Assembly: GCF_900102515.1 (NCBI RefSeq) | Contig: NZ_FMVS01000009.1 | Coordinates: forward strand, 1 to 64,000 | DNA from: Butyrivibrio sp. INlla14 | GTDB lineage: Bacteria > Bacillota > Clostridia > Lachnospirales > Lachnospiraceae | Length of the DNA stretch: 64,000 bases | Direction: 5' to 3' | Shown here: in pieces, positions 15,284 through 23,519 of the stretch | How positions within the stretch are numbered: position 1 is the stretch's first letter | How the letters are laid out: each line of letters starts with the position of its first letter | Program-made: the position numbers and the translations under genes | Notes under the pieces: model-generated | The model's input: only the letters and a program-made list of their open reading frames with translations | Database searches by the model: none | What the model was told of the DNA's origin: nothing

Positions 15284-16690
15284 GTGGTATCGTTAATTAT
15301 TTCTTTTGGCGTGTTGGTAGTAGGATATCTGACTTATGGTAAATTAGTCGAGAGGATTTTTTATCCTGATAACAGGAAGACTCCCGCGTATGAATTTAAT
15401 GACGGAGTTGATTATGTACCACTTAAATCCGGCAAGGCTTTCTTGATTCAACTTCTAAATATCGCAGGCACGGGGCCGATCTTTGGGGCAATAATGGGAG
15501 CGTGCTTTGGACCTGTTGTATTTTTGTGGATAATCTTTGGGTCAATTCTCGCAGGTGCAGTACATGATTTTATGGTTGGCATGATATCTGAGAGAAACGA
15601 AGGCAAATCCATAGCTGAATTATCGGGCATTTACCTGGGACAAAAAGTTAAGTGGGGGATGAGGGTATTCTCGGTACTACTGCTACTACTGACAGGAACA
15701 GTGTTTGTCACAAGTCCTGCGGCGCTTATAGCCAAGCTTACACCAGAGAGCCTTGGAGTAACCTTCTGGGTTGTTGTAATCCTGATATATTATGTGCTTG
15801 CAACACTCTTGCCAATAGATAAGATAATCGGCAAGCTCTATCCGGTATTTGGAGTTGTTCTGATAACAATGGCTGTTGGAATTTTCGCAGGTATAATTAT
15901 AGGCGGATATCACATTCCAGAAATAAGATTTGAAAATCTCCATCCAGAGGGGCTTCCTATATGGCCGTATATGTTTATCACAGTTGCCTGCGGGGCGATT
16001 TCTGGCTTTCACGCTACTCAGTCTCCAATGATCTCTAAGTGCATATCTTCAGAACATGATGGAAGAAAAGTCTTTTACGGAGCAATGCTCATGGAATCTG
16101 TTATTGCACTTATCTGGGCAGCAGGTGGCGTAGCTTTTTATGGAACTACACATGCGCTCAATGATGCAATCGGTACGCTGGGGCAGTCCGGAGTAGTATA
16201 TGATATATCAACGGGTATGCTGGGAGAAATTGGCGGAGTCCTGGCTATAGTCGGTGTTATCGCCTGTCCTATCACATCGGGCGATACAGCCTTTAGAAGT
16301 GCGAGACTAATCCTAAGTGAAATCACAGGCCTGGAGCAAAAGCCTATAGTAAACCGTCTTATTATAACGCTTCCTCTTTTAGGAGCAGGGGCTCTTCTTA
16401 CTCAACTTGATTTTAATGTTTTGTGGAGATACTTTTCCTGGAGCAATCAGACACTGGCCATGATAAGTCTGTGGGTATCAACTGCTTATCTTTTAAAAGA
16501 GTCAAAGAATAAATACCATAGTCTCATCACCGCAGTTCCAGCCATATTTATGTCAGCAGTCAGTATCACATACATTCTGATTGCTAAAGAGGGCTTTGGT
16601 GTCAACGTACACATTGCCTACTGGATAGGCATCGCCTTCGCAGCACTTTGTGCTGTAACGTATGCCGTTATCTGGAAGAAAAAATATTGA
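15284..16690 (+). CDS. cstA: CstA-type carbon starvation/peptide transporter
   Basis: A 468-residue membrane protein with about 13 helices and clear CstA family features: the N-terminus FGVLVVGYLTYGKLVERIFYPD, then LLNIAGTGPIFGAIMGACFG and GAVHDFMVGMISER. CstA and its relative BtsT import pyruvate or peptides in starvation; the Firmicute branch (about 470-480 residues, like this one) is shorter than the E. coli protein. GTG 15284 with AGAGGT upstream gives the usual family N-terminus; a longer frame from 15236 adds a basic non-conserved stretch. A small membrane protein follows 72 bp downstream. Confidence 0.9.
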   Translation: MVSLIISFGVLVVGYLTYGKLVERIFYPDNRKTPAYEFNDGVDYVPLKSGKAFLIQLLNIAGTGPIFGAIMGACFGPVVFLWIIFGSILAGAVHDFMVGMISERNEGKSIAELSGIYLGQKVKWGMRVFSVLLLLLTGTVFVTSPAALIAKLTPESLGVTFWVVVILIYYVLATLLPIDKIIGKLYPVFGVVLITMAVGIFAGIIIGGYHIPEIRFENLHPEGLPIWPYMFITVACGAISGFHATQSPMISKCISSEHDGRKVFYGAMLMESVIALIWAAGGVAFYGTTHALNDAIGTLGQSGVVYDISTGMLGEIGGVLAIVGVIACPITSGDTAFRSARLILSEITGLEQKPIVNRLIITLPLLGAGALLTQLDFNVLWRYFSWSNQTLAMISLWVSTAYLLKESKNKYHSLITAVPAIFMSAVSITYILIAKEGFGVNVHIAYWIGIAFAALCAVTYAVIWKKKY

Positions 16691-16762
16691 GGATGCTAGA
16701 AGAAAAATGAATACAATAATAAAAGAATATTAATACGTTACCTGATATACATCGTCATTGGA

Positions 16763-17098
16763 ATGACTTTATATCTGCTATATTACATCACTCACCGGGG
16801 TATGATGTTCATTCCTTCGTATGCGTTGCTGATTGCAACGACATATTTTGCTGACTATCTCTTTCAGGATTGGCTGCATAAGAGATTTGGAAAAGCGGCT
16901 TTTTTTATCACAGTTATAGTATTGGTGGTAGGCTATTTTATAGGAGTTAAGATCATGGGAGCGATTAGCGACGCAGTTGAGGGATGGGGTGGCATAACGG
17001 TATTGATCATCTTTTTCATGATTCTTTTTGTCTACGTTAGTGGATATTTGGCCTATGAGGCAGAAGTCATGATCCGCAATTTTTTCACAACAAGGTAA
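16763..17098 (+). CDS. Small three-helix membrane protein
   Basis: About 111 residues with hydrophobic segments near residues 17-33, 45-66 and 75-97. No family recognised. The start is doubtful: ATG 16763 has no clear ribosome binding site and cuts into a hydrophobic stretch, since the frame continues upstream as RYLIYIVIG without an ATG; a non-standard start (CTG or ATA) is possible. It follows the CstA-type gene closely and could be an accessory subunit, but nothing beyond proximity supports this. Confidence 0.55.
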   Translation: MTLYLLYYITHRGMMFIPSYALLIATTYFADYLFQDWLHKRFGKAAFFITVIVLVVGYFIGVKIMGAISDAVEGWGGITVLIIFFMILFVYVSGYLAYEAEVMIRNFFTTR

Positions 17099-17249
17099 AA
17101 GAAGTGCTATCCGAACATTGAAGACCATCAATCAAAGATTAAGATTTTTTTTACAGATACTTTATCGCATTACAGATGATTTTTTATGCGTAAAAATATA
17201 TACTATGATATGTAAAACAAACATCTTTCAATGATAGGATGAAGTAACC

Positions 17250-17831
17250 ATGGTAAAAGAATTTGATGAAAAAAGCGTAACTATCAGAAACCAGATATAT
17301 GATGTTCCTCAGGGAATGACAATCCTAAAAGAGGGCGAGATCAATCTTGATATGTACAAAATTCTCAAGGGCCATGTAGAAATGTATACAGGTTATGGGA
17401 CAGAAAATGAGGTTCTATTAGGGCTTCTTGGACCTGGAACCTGTTTTGGAGAATTTGGGATTCTGACTAAAAAGCCAGCTATATACACCATAATTGCTTA
17501 TTCAGATATTAAAATCCTTCGTGTAACAGAAGAACTAATGATGGATTTTATGAAGGCAAACCCGGAAAATGTATTTCAGATCATGAAAAATATGGCCAAT
17601 AATATGATGCGAATGCAGCATCAGATCGGGCAACTTACAACAGAAATTGCAAATTTGAGTAATGATCTAAATAATACAGAGAGCTATAAGACATCCATGA
17701 TGATAAAAGACATGCTGAGAAACTATGCAATATATGATAATAACTCTTCAGATGAAGAGCATATTATCAGCGGATCAGGTATGAAATTCCTGGATAAGGA
17801 ACATAGACAAAAAAACTTTTCGCAGAATTGA
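17250..17831 (+). CDS. Cyclic-nucleotide-binding-domain protein without DNA-binding domain
   Basis: Residues 10-120 form a CRP/FNR-type beta roll: PQGMTILKEGEINLDMYKIL, a phosphate-binding-like GTCFGEFGILTKKPAIYTII, then the C-helix. The canonical Arg of the cassette (PRxAT) is replaced by Ile/Tyr, so cyclic nucleotide binding is doubtful. After the roll there is a long helix rich in Met, Asn and Gln (about 105-140) suited to coiled-coil pairing, and a disordered polar tail; no HTH is present. GGATGAAG precedes the ATG and a strong terminator follows, so it is monocistronic. Possibly a protein-protein sensor; partner unknown. Confidence 0.75.
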   Translation: MVKEFDEKSVTIRNQIYDVPQGMTILKEGEINLDMYKILKGHVEMYTGYGTENEVLLGLLGPGTCFGEFGILTKKPAIYTIIAYSDIKILRVTEELMMDFMKANPENVFQIMKNMANNMMRMQHQIGQLTTEIANLSNDLNNTESYKTSMMIKDMLRNYAIYDNNSSDEEHIISGSGMKFLDKEHRQKNFSQN

Positions 17832-17844
17832 CATATATTGCCAG

Positions 17845-17880
17845 GACTCTGATGACCAATATGGTGTCAGAGTCTTTTTT
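17845..17880 (+). terminator. Terminator of the cNMP-domain gene
   Basis: GACTCTGA (17845-17852) pairs perfectly with TCAGAGTC (17867-17874), with a short inner CC-GG stem, then six T. Confidence 0.9.
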
Positions 17881-17982
17881 GTTGCACAAGACCGGCAAGC
17901 GTGTAATGATATAAAATTGAGAGAATAATTTATTTATGGAGCAATTCGAAGCTGATACAGGGGCTAAGCCCATGGAGGAAAT

Positions 17983-18216
17983 ATGGAATCAATACTTATA
18001 AAAGATACGACAAGAGAGCAAAGAGAACAGATAGTTGCTGAATCAATTGGAAACATCAGTGGTTCATGTGACGGATGCATGTCAGGCCTTGCGGACATGT
18101 ATCAGGACTACATAGATGGCAAAAAAGAAATCCGCGAGATAAATATGGAATTCAGGGCCAATTACGAGTCTGGAGTTGAGGGCCCCAAGAAGGCTGATTG
18201 CGGGTATAAATTATGA
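17983..18216 (+). CDS. Small conserved protein with CDGC motif
   Basis: A 77-residue soluble protein with GSCDGCMSGLADMYQDYIDG and KKEIREINMEFRANYESG. I recall close relatives in Lachnospiraceae, often misnamed purine biosynthesis protein; no function is known. The CxxC pair and a C-terminal cysteine might bind metal. GGAGGA precedes ATG 17983 at a short 4-bp spacing. Its stop overlaps the next ATG (ATGA), so the two genes are translationally coupled. Confidence 0.75.
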   Translation: MESILIKDTTREQREQIVAESIGNISGSCDGCMSGLADMYQDYIDGKKEIREINMEFRANYESGVEGPKKADCGYKL

Positions 18217-18515
18217 CAGAGAATCAGATTGAATGGTCCAGAAAACGAGATGAACTTGTGGCTGCCATAAGAAACCTTGGCTTCCCAAGGGAACTTGGTG
18301 AGCAGATTGCCAAACAACTTGGAAGCCCCAAGGCAATGGATAGAATGCTTGCATATCTATACAATGTAAAGCCCAGGACAGCAGAGCTTGTGGTTGATGA
18401 AATGCTGGCCATCTGCAGTGATATTGATAGCTGGCACAACAAAAAGGCTGCAGAAGAAGCTAATGCCAGATATAACGAAATGCTATACTATGGTCTTGGA
18501 ACAGAGGACGAGTAA
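18213..18515 (+). CDS. Small helical protein, coupled to the CDGC protein
   Basis: A 100-residue, mostly helical soluble protein (FPRELGEQIAKQLGSPKAMD, LYNVKPRTAELVVDEMLAIC). No family recognised. It overlaps the preceding gene by 4 bp and is followed 22 bp later by a HAD phosphatase, suggesting a three-gene operon. A functional link among the three is inferred from arrangement only. Confidence 0.72.
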   Translation: MTENQIEWSRKRDELVAAIRNLGFPRELGEQIAKQLGSPKAMDRMLAYLYNVKPRTAELVVDEMLAICSDIDSWHNKKAAEEANARYNEMLYYGLGTEDE

Positions 18516-18537
18516 GTGGAAAGGGAAGAATTCGTAA

Positions 18538-19017
18538 ATGAATGAAATTTGGGAAATATTACATAAACCGGACACAGTTGTGTTTTTTGATATAGATGGC
18601 ACGCTGACCAGCTACAATTATGGCAGGCATCACGCCCATCATGAATTAGATGGCAAGCCTGAATTTCGAGATGTGAATATTTATGCTGACTGCAAGAGAC
18701 TTGAGCCGCTCTATGCTTATATAAGCGGTCATGATGTCAACAGACTCTTTTGCATATCAAGAGAACCACATGGACACGAAGCCTGGAAGTCTGAGATGGT
18801 AGAGAGACTCTATGGTATTCCCGCTTCCCACTGCTTCTATACTCTGGAAGCCAGGGAGAAACCTCAGATTGTTATGGACAAGGTAAAGGAGTTATTTCCT
18901 AACATCTCACCGGAATCAGTAGTTCTAATGGATGACAACGATGATACTCTTGGTATGTACATGGCGCAGACACCTTTCTGCACAGCACATCCCATGCTAT
19001 TTATGGAGCATCTGTAA
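18538..19017 (+). CDS. HAD-superfamily phosphatase
   Basis: A 159-residue HAD protein. Motif I is VFFDIDGTLTS with nucleophile Asp18 and acid/base Asp20; the threonine-type motif II region lies at LFCISREPHG; motif IV is VVLMDDNDDTL near residue 140. The cap is small, as in type C0 or C1 phosphatases such as 5'-nucleotidase-like proteins. Substrate cannot be read. It is the last gene of the small operon beginning at 17983; the 151-bp gap after it shows no terminator. Confidence 0.82.
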   Translation: MNEIWEILHKPDTVVFFDIDGTLTSYNYGRHHAHHELDGKPEFRDVNIYADCKRLEPLYAYISGHDVNRLFCISREPHGHEAWKSEMVERLYGIPASHCFYTLEAREKPQIVMDKVKELFPNISPESVVLMDDNDDTLGMYMAQTPFCTAHPMLFMEHL

Positions 19018-19168
19018 AATCCCAGACCTTGTGTACGATCTGATCATCTTTCTGGCAGCATCTGCACAGATTTTTGATAGGTGACTTAAGCTTGTTTACA
19101 AGTATTGAGCTATTATACGAATAAATTTGCACTTTGGGAAAATTCAAATATCAGGCGGGGTGTAACTG

Positions 19169-19441
19169 ATGGAAAAAAGATTTAGGCTATGCTTCTATGG
19201 GATAGTACAGGGCGTAGGCTTTAGGTATACAGCAAGACATGCAGCAAATATGTATAGGCTAACTGGCTATGTTAAAAATGAGTATGACGGCTCTGTAACC
19301 TGTGAAGTTCAGGGAGAAGAGGCGGCTATCAGTAGATTTGTGGAAACTATCAAAAGTGGCAGGTTCATAGAAATCTCCGGAATAGATAGAACAGAATTGG
19401 ATATTATTCCAGACGAACGGTCTTTTGATGTTAGATATTAA
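19169..19441 (+). CDS. acyP: Acylphosphatase
   Basis: A 90-residue acylphosphatase, full length for the family. The phosphate-binding loop is GIVQGVGFRY with catalytic Arg19, and the second signature GYVKNEYDGSVTCEVQG holds Asn37. The enzyme hydrolyses acyl phosphates such as acetyl phosphate or 1,3-bisphosphoglycerate in the cytoplasm. GGCGGGG lies upstream of the ATG. It appears to be a single gene. Confidence 0.95.
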   Translation: MEKRFRLCFYGIVQGVGFRYTARHAANMYRLTGYVKNEYDGSVTCEVQGEEAAISRFVETIKSGRFIEISGIDRTELDIIPDERSFDVRY

Positions 19442-19559
19442 ACTTGTTGATACGATTATTGAACGTTTTATGCAGGGTAGATTATTGGACACGTTATCAA
19501 ATATTATGAAAGCATAGAAAAAGTATTTAGGGGCGCGATAAGAAAGAGAGGTAGAAGAT

Positions 19560-19778
19560 ATGTTATTTTTTCTGATTTGTTTCGTGCCAGTTGCATTTGC
19601 GTTATGGATATATTGGCAGGCCATGGCTATCTGCGTACGTTACATAAGCTTTTATATCAAATGTGCAATGATAAAAAAGAAAAACCCTAAGCTGTACAGG
19701 CATCTTAGGAACAAGGAATTTAGAATGACAAATGGCTGCGGATGCTCATATTGGTGGCTTATTCATCATCATAAGTGA
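19560..19778 (+). CDS. Small single-pass membrane protein
   Basis: A 72-residue protein: one N-terminal membrane helix (LFFLICFVPVAFALWIYW), then a basic cytoplasmic region (IKKKNPKLYRHLRNKEFR) and a C-terminal NGCGCSYWWLIHHHK rich in Cys, Trp and His. GAGAGGTAGAAG provides a ribosome binding site. No family recognised. Confidence 0.55.
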   Translation: MLFFLICFVPVAFALWIYWQAMAICVRYISFYIKCAMIKKKNPKLYRHLRNKEFRMTNGCGCSYWWLIHHHK

Positions 19779-19825
19779 GCATGCAGTTTTTGGAGTATAC
19801 TGTATTGTAGAGAGGTATAATGATC

Positions 19826-19864
19826 ATGTGGAAAAATTGTTTGAATGAGATATTTGCAGAATGA
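19826..19864 (+). CDS. Possible 12-codon leader ORF before the MATE gene
   Basis: ATG 19826 is preceded by GAGAGG and encodes MWKNCLNEIFAE, with its stop overlapping the MATE ATG (ATGA). The MATE gene has no ribosome binding site of its own, so translation of this short frame could deliver ribosomes to it by coupling. A real peptide product is unproven. Confidence 0.35.
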   Translation: MWKNCLNEIFAE

Positions 19865-21174
19865 CAAAAGGTTCAATAACAAAAAATCTAGTATTATTTG
19901 CAATACCTCTTTTCTTCGGGCAGCTCCTGCAGCAGCTATACAATGTTGTGGATTCAGTTGTTGTTGGAAATGTGTTGGGAAAAGAAGCACTGGCTGCGGT
20001 GAGTACAACCGGCAGCCTTATATTTTTGATGGTAGGCTTTATTAATGGCCTGTTCATGGGAAATAGCGTTATCATAGGAAAAAGGTATGGCGCTGGTGAT
20101 GATAAAGGAGTATCTATAGCATCGCATACCGGAATTGCCTTTGCTATCCTGATGGGAATAGTAATGACGGTCTGGGGATACTTTTTTACACCGACAATTC
20201 TAAAGTGGATGGGAACACCGGAAGATGTTATGCCAAGTTCAGTCCTGTATTTTAAGATATACTTTCTGGGCGGCTTGGGGAATATCCTCTACAGTGCATG
20301 CTGCGGCGTCTTTCAGGCTATGGGAGATTCTAAGCGGCCATTGTATTATCTGGTAGTTAGTACTGTTATCAATACCATACTTGATATAACTTTTGTTAAG
20401 TATCTTGACTTTGGAATAGGCGGAGCCGCCCTTGCGACTGTAATAGCGCAGGCTGTTAGTGCAGCCTTGGCCTTGTTTAAGCTGACAAGAGTAGAAGGAC
20501 CGCATAGGATCTTTATCAGAAAGCTCAGGATGGATATTGAAACTTTGAAAAAAGAGCTGATGATAGGTTTTCCAACTGGTATCCAGAACAGTGTTATTGC
20601 TATAGGAAATGTAGTTGTTCAGTCGAACATAAATGCCTTTGGCTCTGTTGCTATGGCAGGCTGCGGAAGCTACTTTAAGCTTGAAGGGTTTGTCTTTTTG
20701 CCAATAACATGTATGTGCATGGCGATGACAACCTTTGTAAGTCAGAATTTAGGAGCCGGGGAATTTAAGAGAGTTAGAAAAGGCTCAGTTATTGGAAGCG
20801 TCATAGGAGTGTCATGCGCTGAAATCATAGGATTCATAGTATTTGCTTTTGCTCCAATACTTCTTCGGATGTTCTCAAGTGAAGCTGAGGTTTTGGCCAT
20901 AGGAACAACTCAGGCCAGGACAGAAAGCCTCTTTTACTGCCTGCTGGCCCTTAGCCATTGCCTGGCAGGAGTATATCGAGGAGCTGGAAAAACTACAATT
21001 CCAATGATTGTAATGCTCTCTAGCTGGTGCCTTCTTAGAATTACCTACATTACAATCATTGTTCGCATAATTCCTGTGGTGAATGTAATATTCTGGGCTT
21101 ATCCACTAACATGGTCTGTGAGCTCTGTAGTGTTCATCATCTACTATTTCAAGGGAAAATGGGTAACTGCGTGA
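19861..21174 (+). CDS. MATE family efflux transporter
   Basis: A 437-residue protein with twelve membrane helices. The opening KNLVLFAIPLFFGQLLQQLYNVVDS and the repeat-half start GFPTGIQNSVIAIGNVV are typical of the NorM/DinF-like MATE group in Clostridia, as is GVFQAMGDSKRPLYY. MATE proteins expel cationic drugs and metabolites in exchange for Na+ or H+. Here the substrate is unknown. The start at 19861 lacks a good ribosome binding site; see the leader frame. The thioesterase gene begins 93 bp downstream of its stop, possibly in one transcript. Confidence 0.93.
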   Translation: MTKGSITKNLVLFAIPLFFGQLLQQLYNVVDSVVVGNVLGKEALAAVSTTGSLIFLMVGFINGLFMGNSVIIGKRYGAGDDKGVSIASHTGIAFAILMGIVMTVWGYFFTPTILKWMGTPEDVMPSSVLYFKIYFLGGLGNILYSACCGVFQAMGDSKRPLYYLVVSTVINTILDITFVKYLDFGIGGAALATVIAQAVSAALALFKLTRVEGPHRIFIRKLRMDIETLKKELMIGFPTGIQNSVIAIGNVVVQSNINAFGSVAMAGCGSYFKLEGFVFLPITCMCMAMTTFVSQNLGAGEFKRVRKGSVIGSVIGVSCAEIIGFIVFAFAPILLRMFSSEAEVLAIGTTQARTESLFYCLLALSHCLAGVYRGAGKTTIPMIVMLSSWCLLRITYITIIVRIIPVVNVIFWAYPLTWSVSSVVFIIYYFKGKWVTA

Positions 21175-21266
21175 CACCTGGAAATGTCACCGTGCCCATA
21201 AAAAATATATATAAAAGAAAGGCAAGTAAGAAATTGAGAAAAGCACGTTCAGAAAAAGAAGCAGCA

Positions 21267-21692
21267 ATGAGGGAGAAGATGATTCCGGAATTGTATGCTA
21301 ATGAGTATAATAGTTTTATAGGATTTGAAATCATGGAGCTGAGCTCCACTTACAGTAAGGCCAGGATCAAGGCCGATTCAAGGCTTCACAATACCTATGG
21401 AAGTATCCATGGAGGAGCACTTCTTTCATTTGTGGATGCTATGGCCGGCGCTACAGCCAGCATGAGTGGATATTACGCAACTACTGTATCCGCAAACCTT
21501 AACTTTCTGCTACCTGCAGTAAACACTGAGTATATCTACTGCGAGTGTATGAAACTCAAGACTGGCAAGCATATCCTAGTGTTTGACATCAGGGTAACAG
21601 ATGATGAGGGAAATCTTTTGGATAGCGGAGAGTTTTCGTTCTTTGCTAGTAAAGTCCCAGTTCTTGGAGATAACCTTAAGTTTGGCAAATAA
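21267..21692 (+). CDS. Hotdog-fold thioesterase (PaaI-like)
   Basis: The protein, 141 residues from ATG 21267, is a PaaI/YbgC-type hotdog thioesterase. The hallmark is YGSIHGGALLSFVDAMAGATA, the HGG motif and active-site Asp on the central helix, followed by SANLNFLLPA and the strand LDSGEFSFFAS. Such enzymes cleave acyl-CoA esters. The frame is open from 21111, within the MATE gene, but conserved sequence begins near residue 10 after ATG 21267; ATG 21279 is an alternative. The true start is uncertain because no strong ribosome binding site is visible. Confidence 0.85.
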   Translation: MREKMIPELYANEYNSFIGFEIMELSSTYSKARIKADSRLHNTYGSIHGGALLSFVDAMAGATASMSGYYATTVSANLNFLLPAVNTEYIYCECMKLKTGKHILVFDIRVTDDEGNLLDSGEFSFFASKVPVLGDNLKFGK

Positions 21693-21744
21693 GTAAATAG
21701 TTGCAAATACATAGAGACAATCAAATTACGGGAGGGCTTTTGAA

Positions 21745-22200
21745 ATGAAATGTTGTATTGCTTATGCTTCAACACATCACGGAAACACCAAGAAGGTAGT
21801 AGATGCTATTGCTAAAGAGTTTGACGTAGATCTTATCGACGTCACTCAGGTACAGGAAAAAGATCTTTCTGAATATGATCTTATAGGCTTTGCATCCGGA
21901 ATTTATGCGGCACAGTTTCATCAGCAGGTCAAGAATTTTGCACAAGTAAATCTTCCTCAGAACAAGAAAATCTTTTACATAATGACCAGTGCCATGAACA
22001 AAGATTTTTCCAAGTCAATGGCAGATTCTGTGAAAGGTAAAAATGCCGAAGTTGTAGGTAAGTTCACATGTCACGGCTATAACACTTTTGGGCCATTTAA
22101 ACTGGTTGGTGGAACCAGCAAGGGACATCCCGATGAGAATGATCTGATAGATGCAGTTGAGTTTTTCAGAGGCCTTATAAGAGTAGGAAGAGCAGAATAA
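21745..22200 (+). CDS. Flavodoxin-like protein
   Basis: A 151-residue flavodoxin-fold protein. The FMN phosphate loop is ASTHHGNTKKVV near the N-terminus, with GFASGIYAAQFHQQV forming the second FMN loop and NTFGPFKLVGGTSKGHPDEND a later segment. It probably carries electrons for a cytoplasmic redox enzyme. GGGAGG precedes the ATG. It is convergent with the LacI gene and both share one terminator hairpin. Confidence 0.88.
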   Translation: MKCCIAYASTHHGNTKKVVDAIAKEFDVDLIDVTQVQEKDLSEYDLIGFASGIYAAQFHQQVKNFAQVNLPQNKKIFYIMTSAMNKDFSKSMADSVKGKNAEVVGKFTCHGYNTFGPFKLVGGTSKGHPDENDLIDAVEFFRGLIRVGRAE

Positions 22201-22208
22201 ATAATAGA

Positions 22209-22251
22209 AATAGAAAGAGATTCTACCAGTCAGGTAGAATCTCTTTCTATT
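22209..22251. terminator. Bidirectional terminator shared by flavodoxin and lacI genes
   Basis: A perfect 19-bp stem (22209-22227 with 22233-22251) with loop AGTCA. It serves the flavodoxin gene on the plus strand and the LacI gene on the minus strand. The last codons of the LacI gene (IERDST) form one arm and its TGA stop lies in the loop. Confidence 0.9.
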
Positions 22252-23252
22252 ATTCTGCAGGGAAGACGTACCTCGCCCCGGAGAATGTCATCTTTATGTT
22301 CGATTTTTGAAATCAGACCCTCGGCTGATTTGTAGCCGATGTCGAAAAGTGGAGGCTCAACGGTTGTGAGTGTTGGACGACACACAGTTGATAATTCCCT
22401 GTTATCAAAGCCAATAAGTGCAATATCCTTGCCGACTTGGATTCCTGCATCATTGCAGGCATCTATTACGCCCATGGCCATTTCATCGTTATGGGAAAAA
22501 ATAGCAGTAACATGCTGCTTGATAAGCTTTTTAGTAGCGCTGTATCCGCTGTCTCTTGACCAGTCTCCGTTGATCACATATCCGGGATTGTATGGTATGT
22601 TGTGATCATATAAGGATTCCTGATAACCTGTAAGTCGCCATCTGGTGTGAACACTGCTCACCTTGCCAGTTATGGTGGCTATTTTTTTATGTCCTTTTTT
22701 GATCAGAAGCGAAACAGCTTCATAGGCAGCGTGCTGGTCATCGTACAAGACAGAAGGGATAGCCAGCGATGGGGAGATGCAGTAGGCACATACAAAAGGG
22801 ATGTTGTTATCAAATATGCTAGGAACTACTCGGTGAGAATGACAACCAAGATAAATAATGCCATCTACCTGCATGGAATTCATATGTGATACGGCATTAT
22901 TCTTGATTTCTGAGTATCTGTCTTTGTCTTTATCAGGATCAATACCGAGAGTATTTATACGCAGATTTTCCAAGAGATAACGATAACCCTTTTCCTCGCA
23001 ACAGGCACCGATTCCATCTATTACAGGAGGTGTATTGAATACTGTAAGATCTTCCGCAAGGATACCTATTGTTTTGCTGGAACCAGTCTTCAGGTTCCTT
23101 GCATAGAGGTTGGGATGATAATTAAGTTCCTCAGCAATGTCCAGAATTTTCCTGGTGGTTTCTTCACTTATATTTCCGGTGCCATTTAAAACCTTGGATA
23201 CTGTTGCGACAGATACCTGGGCCTTTTTGGCAATGTCCTTCATGTTAGGCAC
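22230..23252 (-). CDS. LacI-family transcriptional regulator
   Basis: A 340-residue LacI/GalR protein. The HTH is MKDIAKKAQVSVATVSKVLN (residues 4-23), the hinge helix HPNLYARNLKTG follows, and a periplasmic-binding-like sensor domain continues to the end (SHNDEMAMGVIDACNDAG, LIGFDNREL). GTG 23252 has GAGGA 6 bp upstream. It is divergent from the secreted glycosidase locus, and three operators containing AAACGTT lie between or near the promoters, one of them 39 bp upstream of its own start. It probably represses both directions until an imported sugar binds. Confidence 0.93.
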   Translation of the reverse strand: MPNMKDIAKKAQVSVATVSKVLNGTGNISEETTRKILDIAEELNYHPNLYARNLKTGSSKTIGILAEDLTVFNTPPVIDGIGACCEEKGYRYLLENLRINTLGIDPDKDKDRYSEIKNNAVSHMNSMQVDGIIYLGCHSHRVVPSIFDNNIPFVCAYCISPSLAIPSVLYDDQHAAYEAVSLLIKKGHKKIATITGKVSSVHTRWRLTGYQESLYDHNIPYNPGYVINGDWSRDSGYSATKKLIKQHVTAIFSHNDEMAMGVIDACNDAGIQVGKDIALIGFDNRELSTVCRPTLTTVEPPLFDIGYKSAEGLISKIEHKDDILRGEVRLPCRIIERDST

Positions 23253-23289
23253 AATTCATCCTCACTTCCAAAATACAAATTATAAACTA

Positions 23290-23307
23290 ATGGTAAACGT
23301 TTTCTTA
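23290..23307. promoter_or_regulatory. LacI-type operator 1 (next to lacI start)
   Basis: GGTAAACGTTTTCT centred on the CG at 23298-23299 matches operator 2 in all but two positions. Its place just upstream of the lacI start suggests autoregulation. Confidence 0.65.
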
Positions 23308-23341
23308 ATAAAAAACAACCAAAAAATTGCTTGTATTATTA

Positions 23342-23368
23342 TTGAAAATTGCTATTTACATATATAAT
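23342..23368 (+). promoter_or_regulatory. Promoter of the glycosidase-ABC operon
   Basis: TTGAAA (23342-23347) and TATAAT (23363-23368) are separated by 15 bp, slightly short. The perfect LacI-type operator begins 24 bp after the -10, where a bound repressor would block initiation or elongation. Confidence 0.5.
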
Positions 23369-23391
23369 GCAACAATATAAAATCCAAATCA

Positions 23392-23407
23392 AGGTAAACG
23401 TTTACCT
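23392..23407. promoter_or_regulatory. LacI-type operator 2 (perfect palindrome)
   Basis: AGGTAAACGTTTACCT is a 16-bp perfect palindrome with the central AAACGTTT typical of LacI/GalR operators. It lies between the promoter and the large secreted protein gene. Confidence 0.8.
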
Positions 23408-23478
23408 AAAACAATGGTGGGGATGAGTTAAAAGAATATCGTGAGTTGTAGCGAATACTACAACTTTAAATATGAAAA

Positions 23479-23495
23479 AGGAAAACGTTAACTTT
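23479..23495. promoter_or_regulatory. LacI-type operator 3
   Basis: GGAAAACGTTAACTTT centred at 23486-23487 is a weaker match to operators 1 and 2, in the leader of the secreted protein gene, 87 bp from operator 2. Looping between sites is possible. Confidence 0.5.
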
Positions 23496-23519
23496 GCACA
23501 CAACTAGAAGGAGGAAAAA

